A DNA stretch of 64,000 bases from Mesorhizobium sp. M2A.F.Ca.ET.046.03.2.1 (GTDB taxonomy: Bacteria; Pseudomonadota; Alphaproteobacteria; Rhizobiales; Rhizobiaceae), in assembly GCF_003952425.1 (NCBI RefSeq), contig NZ_CP034449.1, positions 5,630,001-5,694,000 of the forward strand. Reading direction: 5' to 3'. This document shows, piece by piece, positions 48,148-57,530 of the stretch. Each line of letters opens with the position of its first letter. Positions within the stretch are counted from its first letter, which is position 1. The translations under genes and the position numbers were made by a program. The notes beneath the pieces were generated by a model. The model was not told the DNA's origin and did no database searches. It worked only from the letters and a program-made list of their open reading frames with translations.

Positions 48148-48510
48148 TCAACCACTCTTCTTAGGCTGGATGAACCACGCGTCGCCGCCCGCCGCCTGAT
48201 ATCCGTAGTGCCGCTCGTAGAATGACTTTAAGGCGCCTTCATATTGCGACAGGATCAGAATAGCGTCTCCGTATTGCGGCAAGGAATCGCTATCCAAAAG
48301 ATCAAGATACTTGTGATCCGGAGCGCCTTCCAGAAGTTTAACGGCGTCAGCTAGCACCCGATTTATAAGATTTACTTTGCTAGTGCTAAGCGTTCCTTCC
48401 GGCTTCTTCTTTCCAAGGTCTTTAAGTTCCTTGAATAGCTCAGTGAATACGCCGATCACGGCCTCGTATTGTCTAACTTTAGATTCTGTTGTATAGTATT
48501 TGTTCGACAT
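48148..48510 (-). CDS. small hypothetical protein, third gene of inserted operon
   Basis: 120 residues from ATG 48510, sharing one base with the stop of the gene before it (TGATG). I do not recognise the family. Helical, charged (KELKDLGKKKPEGT), with a core SKVNLINRVLADAVKLL and SLPQYGDAILILSQYEGAL, ending GGDAWFIQPKKSG. This core aligns without gaps to the neighbouring protein, so the two are diverged paralogues. No membrane segment or signal. Codon usage is more AT-rich than the flanks. Possibly an immunity, adaptor or sensor subunit; no function is assigned. Confidence 0.72.
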   Translation of the reverse strand: MSNKYYTTESKVRQYEAVIGVFTELFKELKDLGKKKPEGTLSTSKVNLINRVLADAVKLLEGAPDHKYLDLLDSDSLPQYGDAILILSQYEGALKSFYERHYGYQAAGGDAWFIQPKKSG

Positions 48511-48902
48511 CACTTTTTCTCTTGTATCTTCTTCGGTGGCGCCGTCCGGATCATCACGTCTGATCCTTCGATGCGGTAAATCCAAACTCCGTTTGTTCCA
48601 CGTTTTATGTTGTCAGCCCGCTTGCGCTCAAGCTCCTCGATGTATTGACCGAGGATAAGAGCGACATCACTTGTAGTCGGGACATCGTCCGCATCGAACT
48701 GATCAAAATCAGCCAAGGGTTTGTGCGTGGAGCCCAATATATCGTTTGCCTCACCAAGGATAGCGTTGACGAATTTCAACTTAAATTCGTTCAATCCATC
48801 GTTTGGCGATTTCTTCACAAGGGTCGCAATTTCCTTGTGAAGACCATCCATCTGACCGGAAATCTTCTCCAGCTTTTCTATTTGTTGAGGCGTCAAGGCC
48901 AT
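48510..48902 (-). CDS. small hypothetical protein, second gene of inserted operon
   Basis: 130 residues from ATG 48902, starting 9 bp after the nuclease-like gene ends. Unknown family. An N-terminal coiled-coil-like helix (QQIEKLEKISGQMDGLHKEIATLVKK), then FKLKFVNAILGEANDIL and DDVPTTSDVALILGQYIEELERKR, and a short beta segment GVWIYRIEGSDVMIR. It shares with the next gene product the pattern KK-x-P-x3-L-x3-K-x4-N-x2-L-x2-A-x3-L and a D-x2-LIL-x-QY motif. No catalytic residues are evident; probably a binding or regulatory partner. Confidence 0.75.
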   Translation of the reverse strand: MALTPQQIEKLEKISGQMDGLHKEIATLVKKSPNDGLNEFKLKFVNAILGEANDILGSTHKPLADFDQFDADDVPTTSDVALILGQYIEELERKRADNIKRGTNGVWIYRIEGSDVMIRTAPPKKIQEKK

Positions 48903-48911
48903 TTTTCAATC

Positions 48912-50288
48912 CTAACTCGGACAATCTCGCCTGAATTCAATATATTTTTTCTTGATCACGTCGATGGGTAGTCGCTGTTTGCTCTCGAACAACTCCACCA
49001 CCTGTTCGACGTCGGCATCAGTGAGTGTAATGATACTCCGGCGTTGACCCGACCAGAGATCGATTGTTCGTTGCTTTCGAGCGCCGGTTAGTGGATTGCG
49101 CGTCACCAATACTCCGAATTTTCCCAAACTGTCAGTCATGTAGGCGTTGAGCTGGTTCACATGATCACGGCTGACTTCTCGAACGTTCTTAAGCTCGAAG
49201 ACCAATTGTCTTGAAGCATAGTCGTCAAATATGCCTTTTAGAAAGGGATCGGACTGGGAATTGTAAAAGATGAGGTCGCGTACAAGCGAACCACTGTCCG
49301 TTCGGCTTTGGACTGCAGCGAAATCAAGCTGGGGATAGAGTAGTGACGGAAAGAGATCGCCAATCAGTTTCTCGTATTCGCGGTCGGCGTTCTCATTTTT
49401 ACCTGAAGGCAATTTCTTAATCGCGGTCAACTTGCGGCGGGCGGATATAACCGGAATCTGGGTAAAGAGCGGATCGTTTTTGCAATCTTCGAACGTTCTT
49501 TCCTTCTCTCTGATATAAGCGTCGACGACGTTGTAATTTGCGCGGTTGAAATTCAGGACGTCCACGCGTTCAAGTTTGTCTGCCTCATGCGAGATATCGT
49601 CCTGTGGACAATGTTCCTGGAAATAGTCGTCGTAAGAAATCCAAGGCCCGAAGCGAAGCCAGCGCTTCGGCACCAGAATCAGTGGAGCGCGCGTATCAGG
49701 GTGAAAAGGGAGTTGGACACCCCCTTCTGGTTTGAACTCGTTCTTTCGGTAGTCATAGACGTGGGGGAGGGTGTGGTCCCTCAAGGGAATCCCATGCCGA
49801 TGACATTGTTCGATGGTGTAGTCGACGAGAAATGACTTTGTGAAGCTACAGGTGATATCGCTGATTCTATCTTTCGAAATACCGTCGATGAAAAACTGAA
49901 TCTCTTCGAAGTGACGAAATCCAGCGCTGCCGTATTGTGGGATAGTTTTGAACAGGGAGAGAATTTCGTGCGCCTTGGTCTTACCCAGACGTTTCCCTTT
50001 TCTCGTGGCCGAAGCGCCGAGACCGACCTCATCACACTCAGATGCGGCAATCAATGTTCCAACGGCCTTCTTTTGCTCTCCCCGAAGGAAGAGCTGACCT
50101 AGTTGATTGAAGGCGTTGATGACGGCGGTGTGAAGCGCTTGATCCTGTTGTGACGGAGAGGCCCACAGGAGGAATGGATCGACGTAAAGTGGTATGTCTT
50201 CGTTGAAAAACGGTATGGCAAAATCAAGCTGCGCTTGTGGCGTTGGAATTCCGAAGTAGTCCGTCAGGCGAGGGTTAACGAGCACCAT
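48912..50288 (-). CDS. putative PD-(D/E)XK-type nuclease, first gene of inserted operon
   Basis: 458 residues. Residues ~1-290 are an unrecognised domain (LTDYFGIPTPQAQLDFAIPF, YVDPFLLWASPSQQDQA, DRISDITCSFTKSFLVDYT). The C-terminal third has the pattern of a PD-(D/E)XK nuclease: helix YEKLIGDLFPSL (Glu306), Asp338 in RDLIFYN, Glu365-x-Lys367 in LVFELKN, and a trailing helix HVNQLNAY with Gln379 and Tyr383. This resembles restriction-type or Mrr-like nuclease cores. No methyltransferase, ATPase or helicase is present. Operon with two small paralogous proteins and AT-rich codon usage suggest a transferred, possibly defensive, module. Confidence 0.75.
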   Translation of the reverse strand: MVLVNPRLTDYFGIPTPQAQLDFAIPFFNEDIPLYVDPFLLWASPSQQDQALHTAVINAFNQLGQLFLRGEQKKAVGTLIAASECDEVGLGASATRKGKRLGKTKAHEILSLFKTIPQYGSAGFRHFEEIQFFIDGISKDRISDITCSFTKSFLVDYTIEQCHRHGIPLRDHTLPHVYDYRKNEFKPEGGVQLPFHPDTRAPLILVPKRWLRFGPWISYDDYFQEHCPQDDISHEADKLERVDVLNFNRANYNVVDAYIREKERTFEDCKNDPLFTQIPVISARRKLTAIKKLPSGKNENADREYEKLIGDLFPSLLYPQLDFAAVQSRTDSGSLVRDLIFYNSQSDPFLKGIFDDYASRQLVFELKNVREVSRDHVNQLNAYMTDSLGKFGVLVTRNPLTGARKQRTIDLWSGQRRSIITLTDADVEQVVELFESKQRLPIDVIKKKYIEFRRDCPS

Positions 50289-50542
50289 GGGGTCAGCGGT
50301 TCTAACTTTGTGTTGGCTACGCAGAGCGAATGTTCAGTCACCAATCCCCCGTATTTATTGTTTCTCGAACAGAAACATGTTGTCGACAGCAATGCTAGGC
50401 AAGTTTGAAACGGCTTTCGATACGGAAGAGCGTCCAAATAAAGTTCGGAATCCCCGTAAAACGGTAAATCAATCTAGCATTGTAGGGTCGGATGGTGACA
50501 GTGCTGTCGACGTGCGCATGCACCAAGGTTGTGGAATAACGG

Positions 50543-51756
<1,214 letters not shown>

Positions 51757-51760
<4 letters not shown>

Positions 51761-52464
51761 GCCGCTGCCTCCGCCTTCATGGTGTCGGAGGCGACATGGC
51801 CGTCGAGGAAACGAATGGTGCGGCCGGCATAGTCCGCGACATCGGCCTCGTGCGTGACCATGACGATGGAGAGGCCGAGCTCGGCATTGAGCCTGGTCAG
51901 CAGCTCCATGATCTCATGCGTGCGCGCGGTGTCGAGATTGCCCGTCGGCTCGTCGGCAACAAGCAATGTCGGCCTGGTGACGATGGCGCGGGCGATCGCC
52001 ACGCGCTGCTGCTGGCCGCCCGACAGCTCGGCCGGGGTGTGGTGCTCGCGCCCGACAAGCCCGACCTCGGCCAGCGCCTGCATGGCGAGGTCCCGGCGCT
52101 CGCGCGCTCCAACGCCGCGATAGATCAGCGGCAGCTCGACATTTTCCGCCGCGGTGGTGCGCGGCAACAGATTGTAGCCCTGGAAGACGAAGCCGACATA
52201 AAGGTTGCGCAAAAGCGCGCGGCGGTTGCGGTCGAGCCGGCCTGCGTCGATGCCCATGAAGGAGTAGGTTCCAGCCGTCGGCGTGTCGAGGCAGCCGATG
52301 ATGTTCATCGCCGTCGACTTGCCCGAGCCGGAGGGTCCCATGATGGCGACGAATTCGCCGCGCCGGATGGCGAGATCGACGCCGGCCAGCGCATGCACGC
52401 GGGCCTCGCCTTCGCCATAGCTCTTCCAGACCTTGTCGAAGGTGATGAGCAGGGGAGCCGACAT
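51757..52464 (-). CDS. MacB-type ABC transporter ATP-binding protein
   Basis: 235 residues from ATG 52464. Walker [22 protein letters not shown]-loop [10 protein letters not shown], signature [16 protein letters not shown], Walker [14 protein letters not shown]-loop MVTHEAD: the LolD/MacB class of ATPase. It powers the permease encoded just downstream by mechanotransmission in a tripartite exporter. In Escherichia coli MacB these two are fused; here they are separate genes. Confidence 0.92.
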
Positions 52465-52468
52465 GTCG

Positions 52469-53755
52469 TCAGCTCCGCTGCTGCGCGCCGGTGATGACTT
52501 GCGCGCCCTCATCGAGGCCGGAGGTGATCTCGGTCAGCTCACCATCGGTCGAGCCGATCCTGACGTTCACCGGATGCGGCCGGCCGTTCTCCAGCACATA
52601 GAGCGTGCGCGAGCCGTCGGTCGGCGCCTTGGTCGGCTCGCGCTGCCGATTGGGGCGGCCCATGCGGCCGGTGAAGAGATCGCTCAGGCTCCAGCTGCGC
52701 GCCTGCTGCTGCATCGGGCGATAGCGGAAGGCCGTCGAAGGAACGGTAAGCACGCCCTTGGCCTGCCTTGTGACGACCGAGACCGTGGCCGTCATGCCGG
52801 GCCTGAGCAGAAGCTCGCCATTGTCGACTTCGAGCCGCGCATTGTAGGTGACGACGCCATCGGTGGTGACCGAGGCGTAGGAGATGTCGCGGATCTCGGC
52901 GTCGAACGGGCGGTCGGGGAAGGCATCGACGGTGAAGCGGGCGTGCTGGCCAGGTTTGACCTGGCCGATGTCGGCCTCGTCGACCGCCGCCCGCAATTCC
53001 ATGTTGCGAAGGTCGGCGGCGATGACGAACAGCACCGGCGCCTGCAGCGAGGACGCGACCGTCTGGCCGGGATCGACCGAGCGTGTGAGCACGATGCCGT
53101 CGATCGGCGCATAGATGGTGCTCTTGGCCAGGTCTGTCTGCTGCGCCTTGAGTTCGGCCTGGGCGATGGCGAGATTGGCCTCGGCGCTGTCGAGCGCTGC
53201 CTTCGAGCGGTCGCGCGTTGCGGTTGCCGCTTCGAGCGACTGGTCCGTCGCCATGCCGCGCTTGGTCAGCGCGCTGGCGCGCACCACCGCGTTCTCGTTC
53301 TCCTGCAGTGTCACCTTGGCGTCCTCGACGGCGGCCGCAGCCGCCTTGGCGGAGGCGGTGGCGCGCTCGATCTGGACCTCCAGCTTGGCGGTATCGAGCG
53401 TCGCCAGCACGTCGCCCTTCTTGACCTGCTGGTTTTCATTGACCGCAACGGAGCGGACGATGCCGGAAAGCTCGCTGGAGATGTCGACCTGGGTCAGCGG
53501 CTGCAGCGTGCCGGTGGCGGATACTTCGACGGTGAGGTCCGCGGTCGCCGCCGGCACGGTGGTGTATTCAATCCTGGGGGGCGCCGCGGCGTACCATTGA
53601 TAAAGGGTAATGCCGACCGCTGCGACCGCTATCGCCAGCAGGGCGTAAAGCCAGAGGCGGCGACGCTTGCGGCTTACGCCCTTGCGGTCCAGGCCGAGCG
53701 CGGCCTCTATGGAAGTACCGGATTCCGCCTTTGGCGGATTGACAACCTGGTCCAC
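52469..53755 (-). CDS. MacA-like periplasmic adaptor (membrane fusion protein)
   Basis: 428 residues. Basic N-terminus then one membrane anchor (LWLYALLAIAVAAVGITLYQWY). Core VEVSATGTLQPLTQVDISSELSGIVRSVAVNENQQVKKGDVLATLD is the lipoyl half-motif, followed by a long alpha-hairpin rich in Ala, the second lipoyl half (STIYAPIDGIVLTRSVDPGQTV) and a beta-barrel. First gene of the adaptor-ATPase-permease operon, 4 bp before the ATPase. The likely export substrate (peptide, lipid or macrolide) cannot be told. Confidence 0.9.
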   Translation of the reverse strand: MDQVVNPPKAESGTSIEAALGLDRKGVSRKRRRLWLYALLAIAVAAVGITLYQWYAAAPPRIEYTTVPAATADLTVEVSATGTLQPLTQVDISSELSGIVRSVAVNENQQVKKGDVLATLDTAKLEVQIERATASAKAAAAAVEDAKVTLQENENAVVRASALTKRGMATDQSLEAATATRDRSKAALDSAEANLAIAQAELKAQQTDLAKSTIYAPIDGIVLTRSVDPGQTVASSLQAPVLFVIAADLRNMELRAAVDEADIGQVKPGQHARFTVDAFPDRPFDAEIRDISYASVTTDGVVTYNARLEVDNGELLLRPGMTATVSVVTRQAKGVLTVPSTAFRYRPMQQQARSWSLSDLFTGRMGRPNRQREPTKAPTDGSRTLYVLENGRPHPVNVRIGSTDGELTEITSGLDEGAQVITGAQQRS

Positions 53756-53887
53756 CCCGGACCCCTATGCTGGAAATCGATGTCCCTGTCCGTGCACAGA
53801 TCAGGCTTTGAGGTTCGAATTTCAAATTAAATTTCCCTCATGTTGGGATTGGGGCAGAAATTCGGGGCGAGGCGAAAGGTTTTCTCC

Positions 53888-54790
53888 ATGGCGCGCAATT
53901 ACTTGCTTTACGATGTGTTTACCACCGAAAGGCTGGCCGGAAATCCGCTTGCGGTGGTACTCGACAGCGATGGGCTCGACACTGCCGGCATGCAGGCGAT
54001 CGCGCGCGAATTCAACCTGTCTGAGACGGTGTTCGTGCTGCCTCCAGACAATCCGATGCACCGCAACCGTATCCGCATCTTCACGCCCGACTATGAAATG
54101 CCTTTCGCGGGCCATCCGACGGTCGGCTCGGCGATCGCGCTGGCGGAACTCGCCGAGGAGGAGGCCGGCATTTTCGTGCTGGAGGAGAATATCGGGCCGG
54201 TGCGTTGCGCGGTGAGCAAGCATGACGGCTCTACTTTCGCCGAGTTCGACCTGGCGAAACTGCCGGAAGCCTTGGAGCTCAAGGCCGATCCGGAAGCGAT
54301 CGGCGCCGCGCTCGGCCTTGGCCCGCACGAGATCGGCTTCGAGAATCACCGCGTCGCCTTCTGGTCGGCCGGCGTGCCTTACGTGACCGTTCCCGTTGCC
54401 GGATTGGAAGAGGCGGCCAAGATCAGGCTCGACAACCAGGCGTGGTCGGAATTGGCGCCCCGCAAGAGCGAATGGGCTTTCGCCAGTCCATACGTCTATT
54501 GCCGAGAGACAGTACATCACGACAGCGCTTTCCATGTCCGGATGATCGTGCCCGGCACGCCGTCCTACGAAGATCCCGCGACCGGTTCGGCTGCAGCGGC
54601 CTTTGCCGGCGCCATCATGCATTTCGACACCCCGATCGACGGCGTCTCGCAGCTCTGGATCGAGCAGGGCCTGGAAATGGGCCGGCCCTCGCGCATCCGG
54701 CTGGAACTCAATGTCGATGGCGGAAAACTGGCCTCCGCGCGCATCGGCGGCCATGCCGTCAGGGTCGCGGAAGGCAAGCTTTTTGTGTGA
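53888..54790 (+). CDS. PhzF-family isomerase-like protein
   Basis: 300 residues from ATG 53888; the frame is open to 53840. PhzF/DapF-like fold with two similar halves. Motifs: YLLYDVFTTERLAGNPLAVVLD, catalytic-Glu region EFNLSETVFVLP, FTPDYEMPFAGHPTVGSAIAL and the second-half PGTPSYEDPATGSAAAAFAGAI. Family members isomerise small acids, as in phenazine synthesis, but no phenazine genes are near, so the substrate is unknown. Confidence 0.87.
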   Translation: MARNYLLYDVFTTERLAGNPLAVVLDSDGLDTAGMQAIAREFNLSETVFVLPPDNPMHRNRIRIFTPDYEMPFAGHPTVGSAIALAELAEEEAGIFVLEENIGPVRCAVSKHDGSTFAEFDLAKLPEALELKADPEAIGAALGLGPHEIGFENHRVAFWSAGVPYVTVPVAGLEEAAKIRLDNQAWSELAPRKSEWAFASPYVYCRETVHHDSAFHVRMIVPGTPSYEDPATGSAAAAFAGAIMHFDTPIDGVSQLWIEQGLEMGRPSRIRLELNVDGGKLASARIGGHAVRVAEGKLFV

Positions 54791-54895
54791 CGGGTGCGGC
54801 AATTCGGCGATTTGTCGGGAAATGATCCGGCAGGGCTAGACATCCCCGGAAGCGGCGGCTATATGCGCCGCCGACGCTGGTTTTCCCGGCGGTGT

Positions 54896-54971
<76 letters not shown>

Positions 54972-55145
54972 ATTTTCCGATGGTATTTCTCCTTTTAGCC
55001 CGCCTTCGCGGCGGATTGAGCCGTTAAGGCTCAAGACCTGCAACGATCGCCCGTCAGACAGCTCTCATGACGATTGCTGCCCAACCGGCGATCGCAGGAT
55101 CAATCCATAAGTGGCAATGCCGCACCAGGCCACGGAAGATGTCCG

Positions 55146-55478
55146 CTACGCCTGGAAGAATTCCTCGATGTCATCCAGAACGGTGATGGTTGCAACGATG
55201 TCCAACGGACTATCCCAGTCGACATGAAGAAGGAATTCAACGCCTCCTGCTTCCCCGCCGGCCACGCCGTGGGGGCCAACATTGGTCACATAAACATTAG
55301 CGGAGCCAAGATTTGGGCGCCCAAGCGTCTTCGGTCCGCCACCAAAGCCACCGAAGGCAGGTATAAATTCCGCTGCTGTTATGATCACCGCAGAGTCTAA
55401 GTTGATCGGGTCCCAATTGAAGTTCTGACGAATTGTGCCTTTCATTCCCCGATACAGTACTCTAATCGAACGAGCCAC
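55146..55478 (-). CDS. hypothetical protein
   Basis: 110 residues from ATG 55478; family not recognised. Sequence of beta-rich type with a Gly-rich centre (FGGFGGGPKTLGRP), then VYVTNVGPHGVAGGEAGGVEFLLHVDW and an acidic C-terminus (ITVLDDIEEFF). No signal peptide or membrane helix. It lies alone between tRNA-Lys and the cobalamin cluster, in DNA that turns AT-rich upstream of it, which suggests an acquired orphan. The 174 bp between it and the tRNA show only a small GC hairpin (CCGCC-TTCGC-GGCGG near 55000). Confidence 0.6.
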   Translation of the reverse strand: MARSIRVLYRGMKGTIRQNFNWDPINLDSAVIITAAEFIPAFGGFGGGPKTLGRPNLGSANVYVTNVGPHGVAGGEAGGVEFLLHVDWDSPLDIVATITVLDDIEEFFQA

Positions 55479-55554
55479 GCCTTCCTCCGTTTCTGAATAA
55501 ATATCAACATTGGAATAACCACTATGTGATTTGGCATGGCCTCGGAATTTGATC

Positions 55555-55570
55555 TGTGATGATAATCACA
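55555..55570. promoter_or_regulatory. CRP-site-like palindrome in AT-rich spacer
   Basis: TGTGAT-GATA-ATCACA, which contains TGTGA-N6-TCACA, the textbook CRP/FNR-family core, ~77 bp upstream of the orphan gene start. The spacer 55479-55712 otherwise holds AT-rich sequence with no gene. Whether this organism's CRP homologue uses this core is unknown. Confidence 0.4.
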
Positions 55571-55712
55571 AATCATCCGAAATTAATCGTAAGATGATCT
55601 TTAGCTGATCCGGCGTCAGATCAGTGCAGCTGGCAAAATCCGCTAAATTTACATAAATTTAAGCCGATTTGCAGAAACAGAAAATTGCGGACCAATCTGT
55701 TGGGAAGTTCCG

Positions 55713-56738
55713 TTATTTCTCCGAAACACCCGCCTCGGCAAAGCTTGCCATCCTGGCATGGCATTCCAGCGCCGAGCGCACGATGTTGACGGCGAGGCAG
55801 GCGCCTGAGCCTTCGCCGAGCCGCATGCCTAGATCGAGCAGCGGCGGCAGGCCGAGCGCTTCGAGCAGGCGGCGGTGGCCGGCTTCCGCCGAGACATGGG
55901 CGGCGATGGTATGGGCGAGGCCAGTTGGATGCAGCCTCGCGAGCGGAGCGGCGGCGGCGGTGCACACAAAACCGTCGAGCAGCACCGGCACGTTGTTCTT
56001 GCGCGCGGCGAGCGTGGCGCCAAAGATGGCCGCAAGCTCGCGGCCGCCAAGGGCGGCAGCGATCTTCAAAGGGTCTGAGAGCGAATCGACATGGCGCTTC
56101 AGGCCGGCTTCGATCGCCACCACCTTGCGCTTCAATCCGGCATCGTCGATGCCGGTGCCACGCCCGGTCCATTTCTCCGCGCTGCCGCCAAAGAGGGCGG
56201 TGGAGATCGCGGCCGCCGGGGTGGTGTTGCCGATGCCCATCTCGCCGAAGCAGACGAGATCGAGGTCACTCGTTACTGCGTCGTAGCCGGTCGAGACGGC
56301 GGCGAGGAAGTCCTGCTCGTCCATCGCCGGCACTTGCGTGAAATCGCCGGTCGGATGGTCGAGATCGAGCGGGATGACGTCGAGCTTGGCGCCGGCGATG
56401 CGGGCAAGCTGGTTGATGGCGGCGCCGCCGCCGGCGAAGTTCGCCACCATCTGTACCGTCACTTCCGACGGATAGGCCGAGACGCCTTGCGCGGTGACAC
56501 CGTGATTGCCGGCAAAGACGAAGACCTTCACATGATCGAGCTTGGGCATGTCGCGGCCCTGCCAGCGGCCGAGCCACGCGGCGATCGTTTCCAGCCTGCC
56601 AAGGCTGCCCGGCGGCTTGGTCAGAGTGTCCTGGCGGCGGGCGACGGCTCCGGCGGCGGTGTCGCTGCCAGTCGGAAGATCGAGGCAGGCGGCGCGAAGG
56701 TCTTCGAGCGATTTGAACGAGGCTGGTTGGGGGGACAT
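55713..56738 (-). CDS. cobT: nicotinate-nucleotide:dimethylbenzimidazole phosphoribosyltransferase
   Basis: Makes alpha-ribazole phosphate for the lower ligand of cobalamin. 341 residues. Motifs: TKPPGSLGRLETIAAWL (substrate loop), VFAGNHGVTAQGVSAYPSEVT, GEMGIGNTTPAAAI, and the catalytic-Glu region DLGMRLGEGSGACLA near the C-terminus. Called cobU in the Pseudomonas denitrificans nomenclature. Last gene of the cobL-to-cobT operon, 24 bp after cobS. Confidence 0.94.
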   Translation of the reverse strand: MSPQPASFKSLEDLRAACLDLPTGSDTAAGAVARRQDTLTKPPGSLGRLETIAAWLGRWQGRDMPKLDHVKVFVFAGNHGVTAQGVSAYPSEVTVQMVANFAGGGAAINQLARIAGAKLDVIPLDLDHPTGDFTQVPAMDEQDFLAAVSTGYDAVTSDLDLVCFGEMGIGNTTPAAAISTALFGGSAEKWTGRGTGIDDAGLKRKVVAIEAGLKRHVDSLSDPLKIAAALGGRELAAIFGATLAARKNNVPVLLDGFVCTAAAAPLARLHPTGLAHTIAAHVSAEAGHRRLLEALGLPPLLDLGMRLGEGSGACLAVNIVRSALECHARMASFAEAGVSEK

Positions 56739-56762
56739 GGGGGCAAGGTCTCCGAAACAGAA

Positions 56763-57530
56763 TCAGGAAAGGCAGACGGAAGCGACGAGAAGAACGGCGA
56801 TCTCGCCAAGCTGCTGCAGCGCGCCGATCGTGTCGCCGGTCTGGCCGCCGATCTGGGCGAGGCAAAGCGCGCGGAAGCCCGCGAAGACCAGGCCGAGCAG
56901 GATCAGCGCCGCGATGGCGCCGCCGAGGCCGAGCGCCAGCAGCGCCACGGCGCCGAGCGCAGCGCCGATGGCGGCGGTCTGGCTTGCGACAAAGCCCGCA
57001 TTCGCCGACAGACCGTCGCTGCGGGCCGGCGGCAGAAGATGCATGAAGGCGCCGAAAAGCCCGCGCGAAGCGGCGTGCGCGGCGAGCAGCGCCAGGAAGA
57101 TGTGGCCGGGACCGGCGAGTTCGGACAGCGCGCTCCAGCGGATAAGCAGCGACAGCCCAAGCGCGGCCGCGCCATAGGCGCCGATGCGGCTGTCGCGCAT
57201 GATCTCCAGCTTCCTGTCGCGCGTCCTGCCGCCCCAAAAGCCGTCAGCGATGTCGGAAAGCCCATCCTCATGCAAGCAGCCGGTGGGGAGCATGGTCGCG
57301 GCGAGCGTGAGCGCCGCAGCAGGGCCGGTGGCAAGACCCAAGCTGTAGGCGATGGCGCAGACAAGCGCACCGATGATCGCCACTGCAAGACCGGCGAAGG
57401 GCGCCGCCCAGATCGCGTCGGCAAGGCTGCGGCCGCCGAAATCGCTCGACGGCAATCTCAGCCTGGTGAAGAAGACGAGGCTGAGGCCGATATCGTCAAG
57501 CAATTGCCGGGGCGCCGAAGGGCCGCTCAT
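56763..57530 (-). CDS. cobS: adenosylcobinamide-GDP ribazoletransferase (cobalamin synthase)
   Basis: Integral inner-membrane enzyme that joins adenosylcobinamide-GDP and alpha-ribazole. 255 residues with about six hydrophobic helices. The family motif HEDGLSDIADGFWGGRTRDRKLEIMRDSRIG carries the metal-binding acidic residues. Known as cobV in the Pseudomonas denitrificans nomenclature. ATGA overlap with cobB upstream. Confidence 0.94.
   Translation of the reverse strand: MSGPSAPRQLLDDIGLSLVFFTRLRLPSSDFGGRSLADAIWAAPFAGLAVAIIGALVCAIAYSLGLATGPAAALTLAATMLPTGCLHEDGLSDIADGFWGGRTRDRKLEIMRDSRIGAYGAAALGLSLLIRWSALSELAGPGHIFLALLAAHAASRGLFGAFMHLLPPARSDGLSANAGFVASQTAAIGAALGAVALLALGLGGAIAALILLGLVFAGFRALCLAQIGGQTGDTIGALQQLGEIAVLLVASVCLS

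Noticed and set aside
48645..48971. 108-residue plus-strand open frame inside the inserted segment
   Set aside because: It is antisense to the small second gene of the operon, lacks a ribosome binding site and has no family resemblance.
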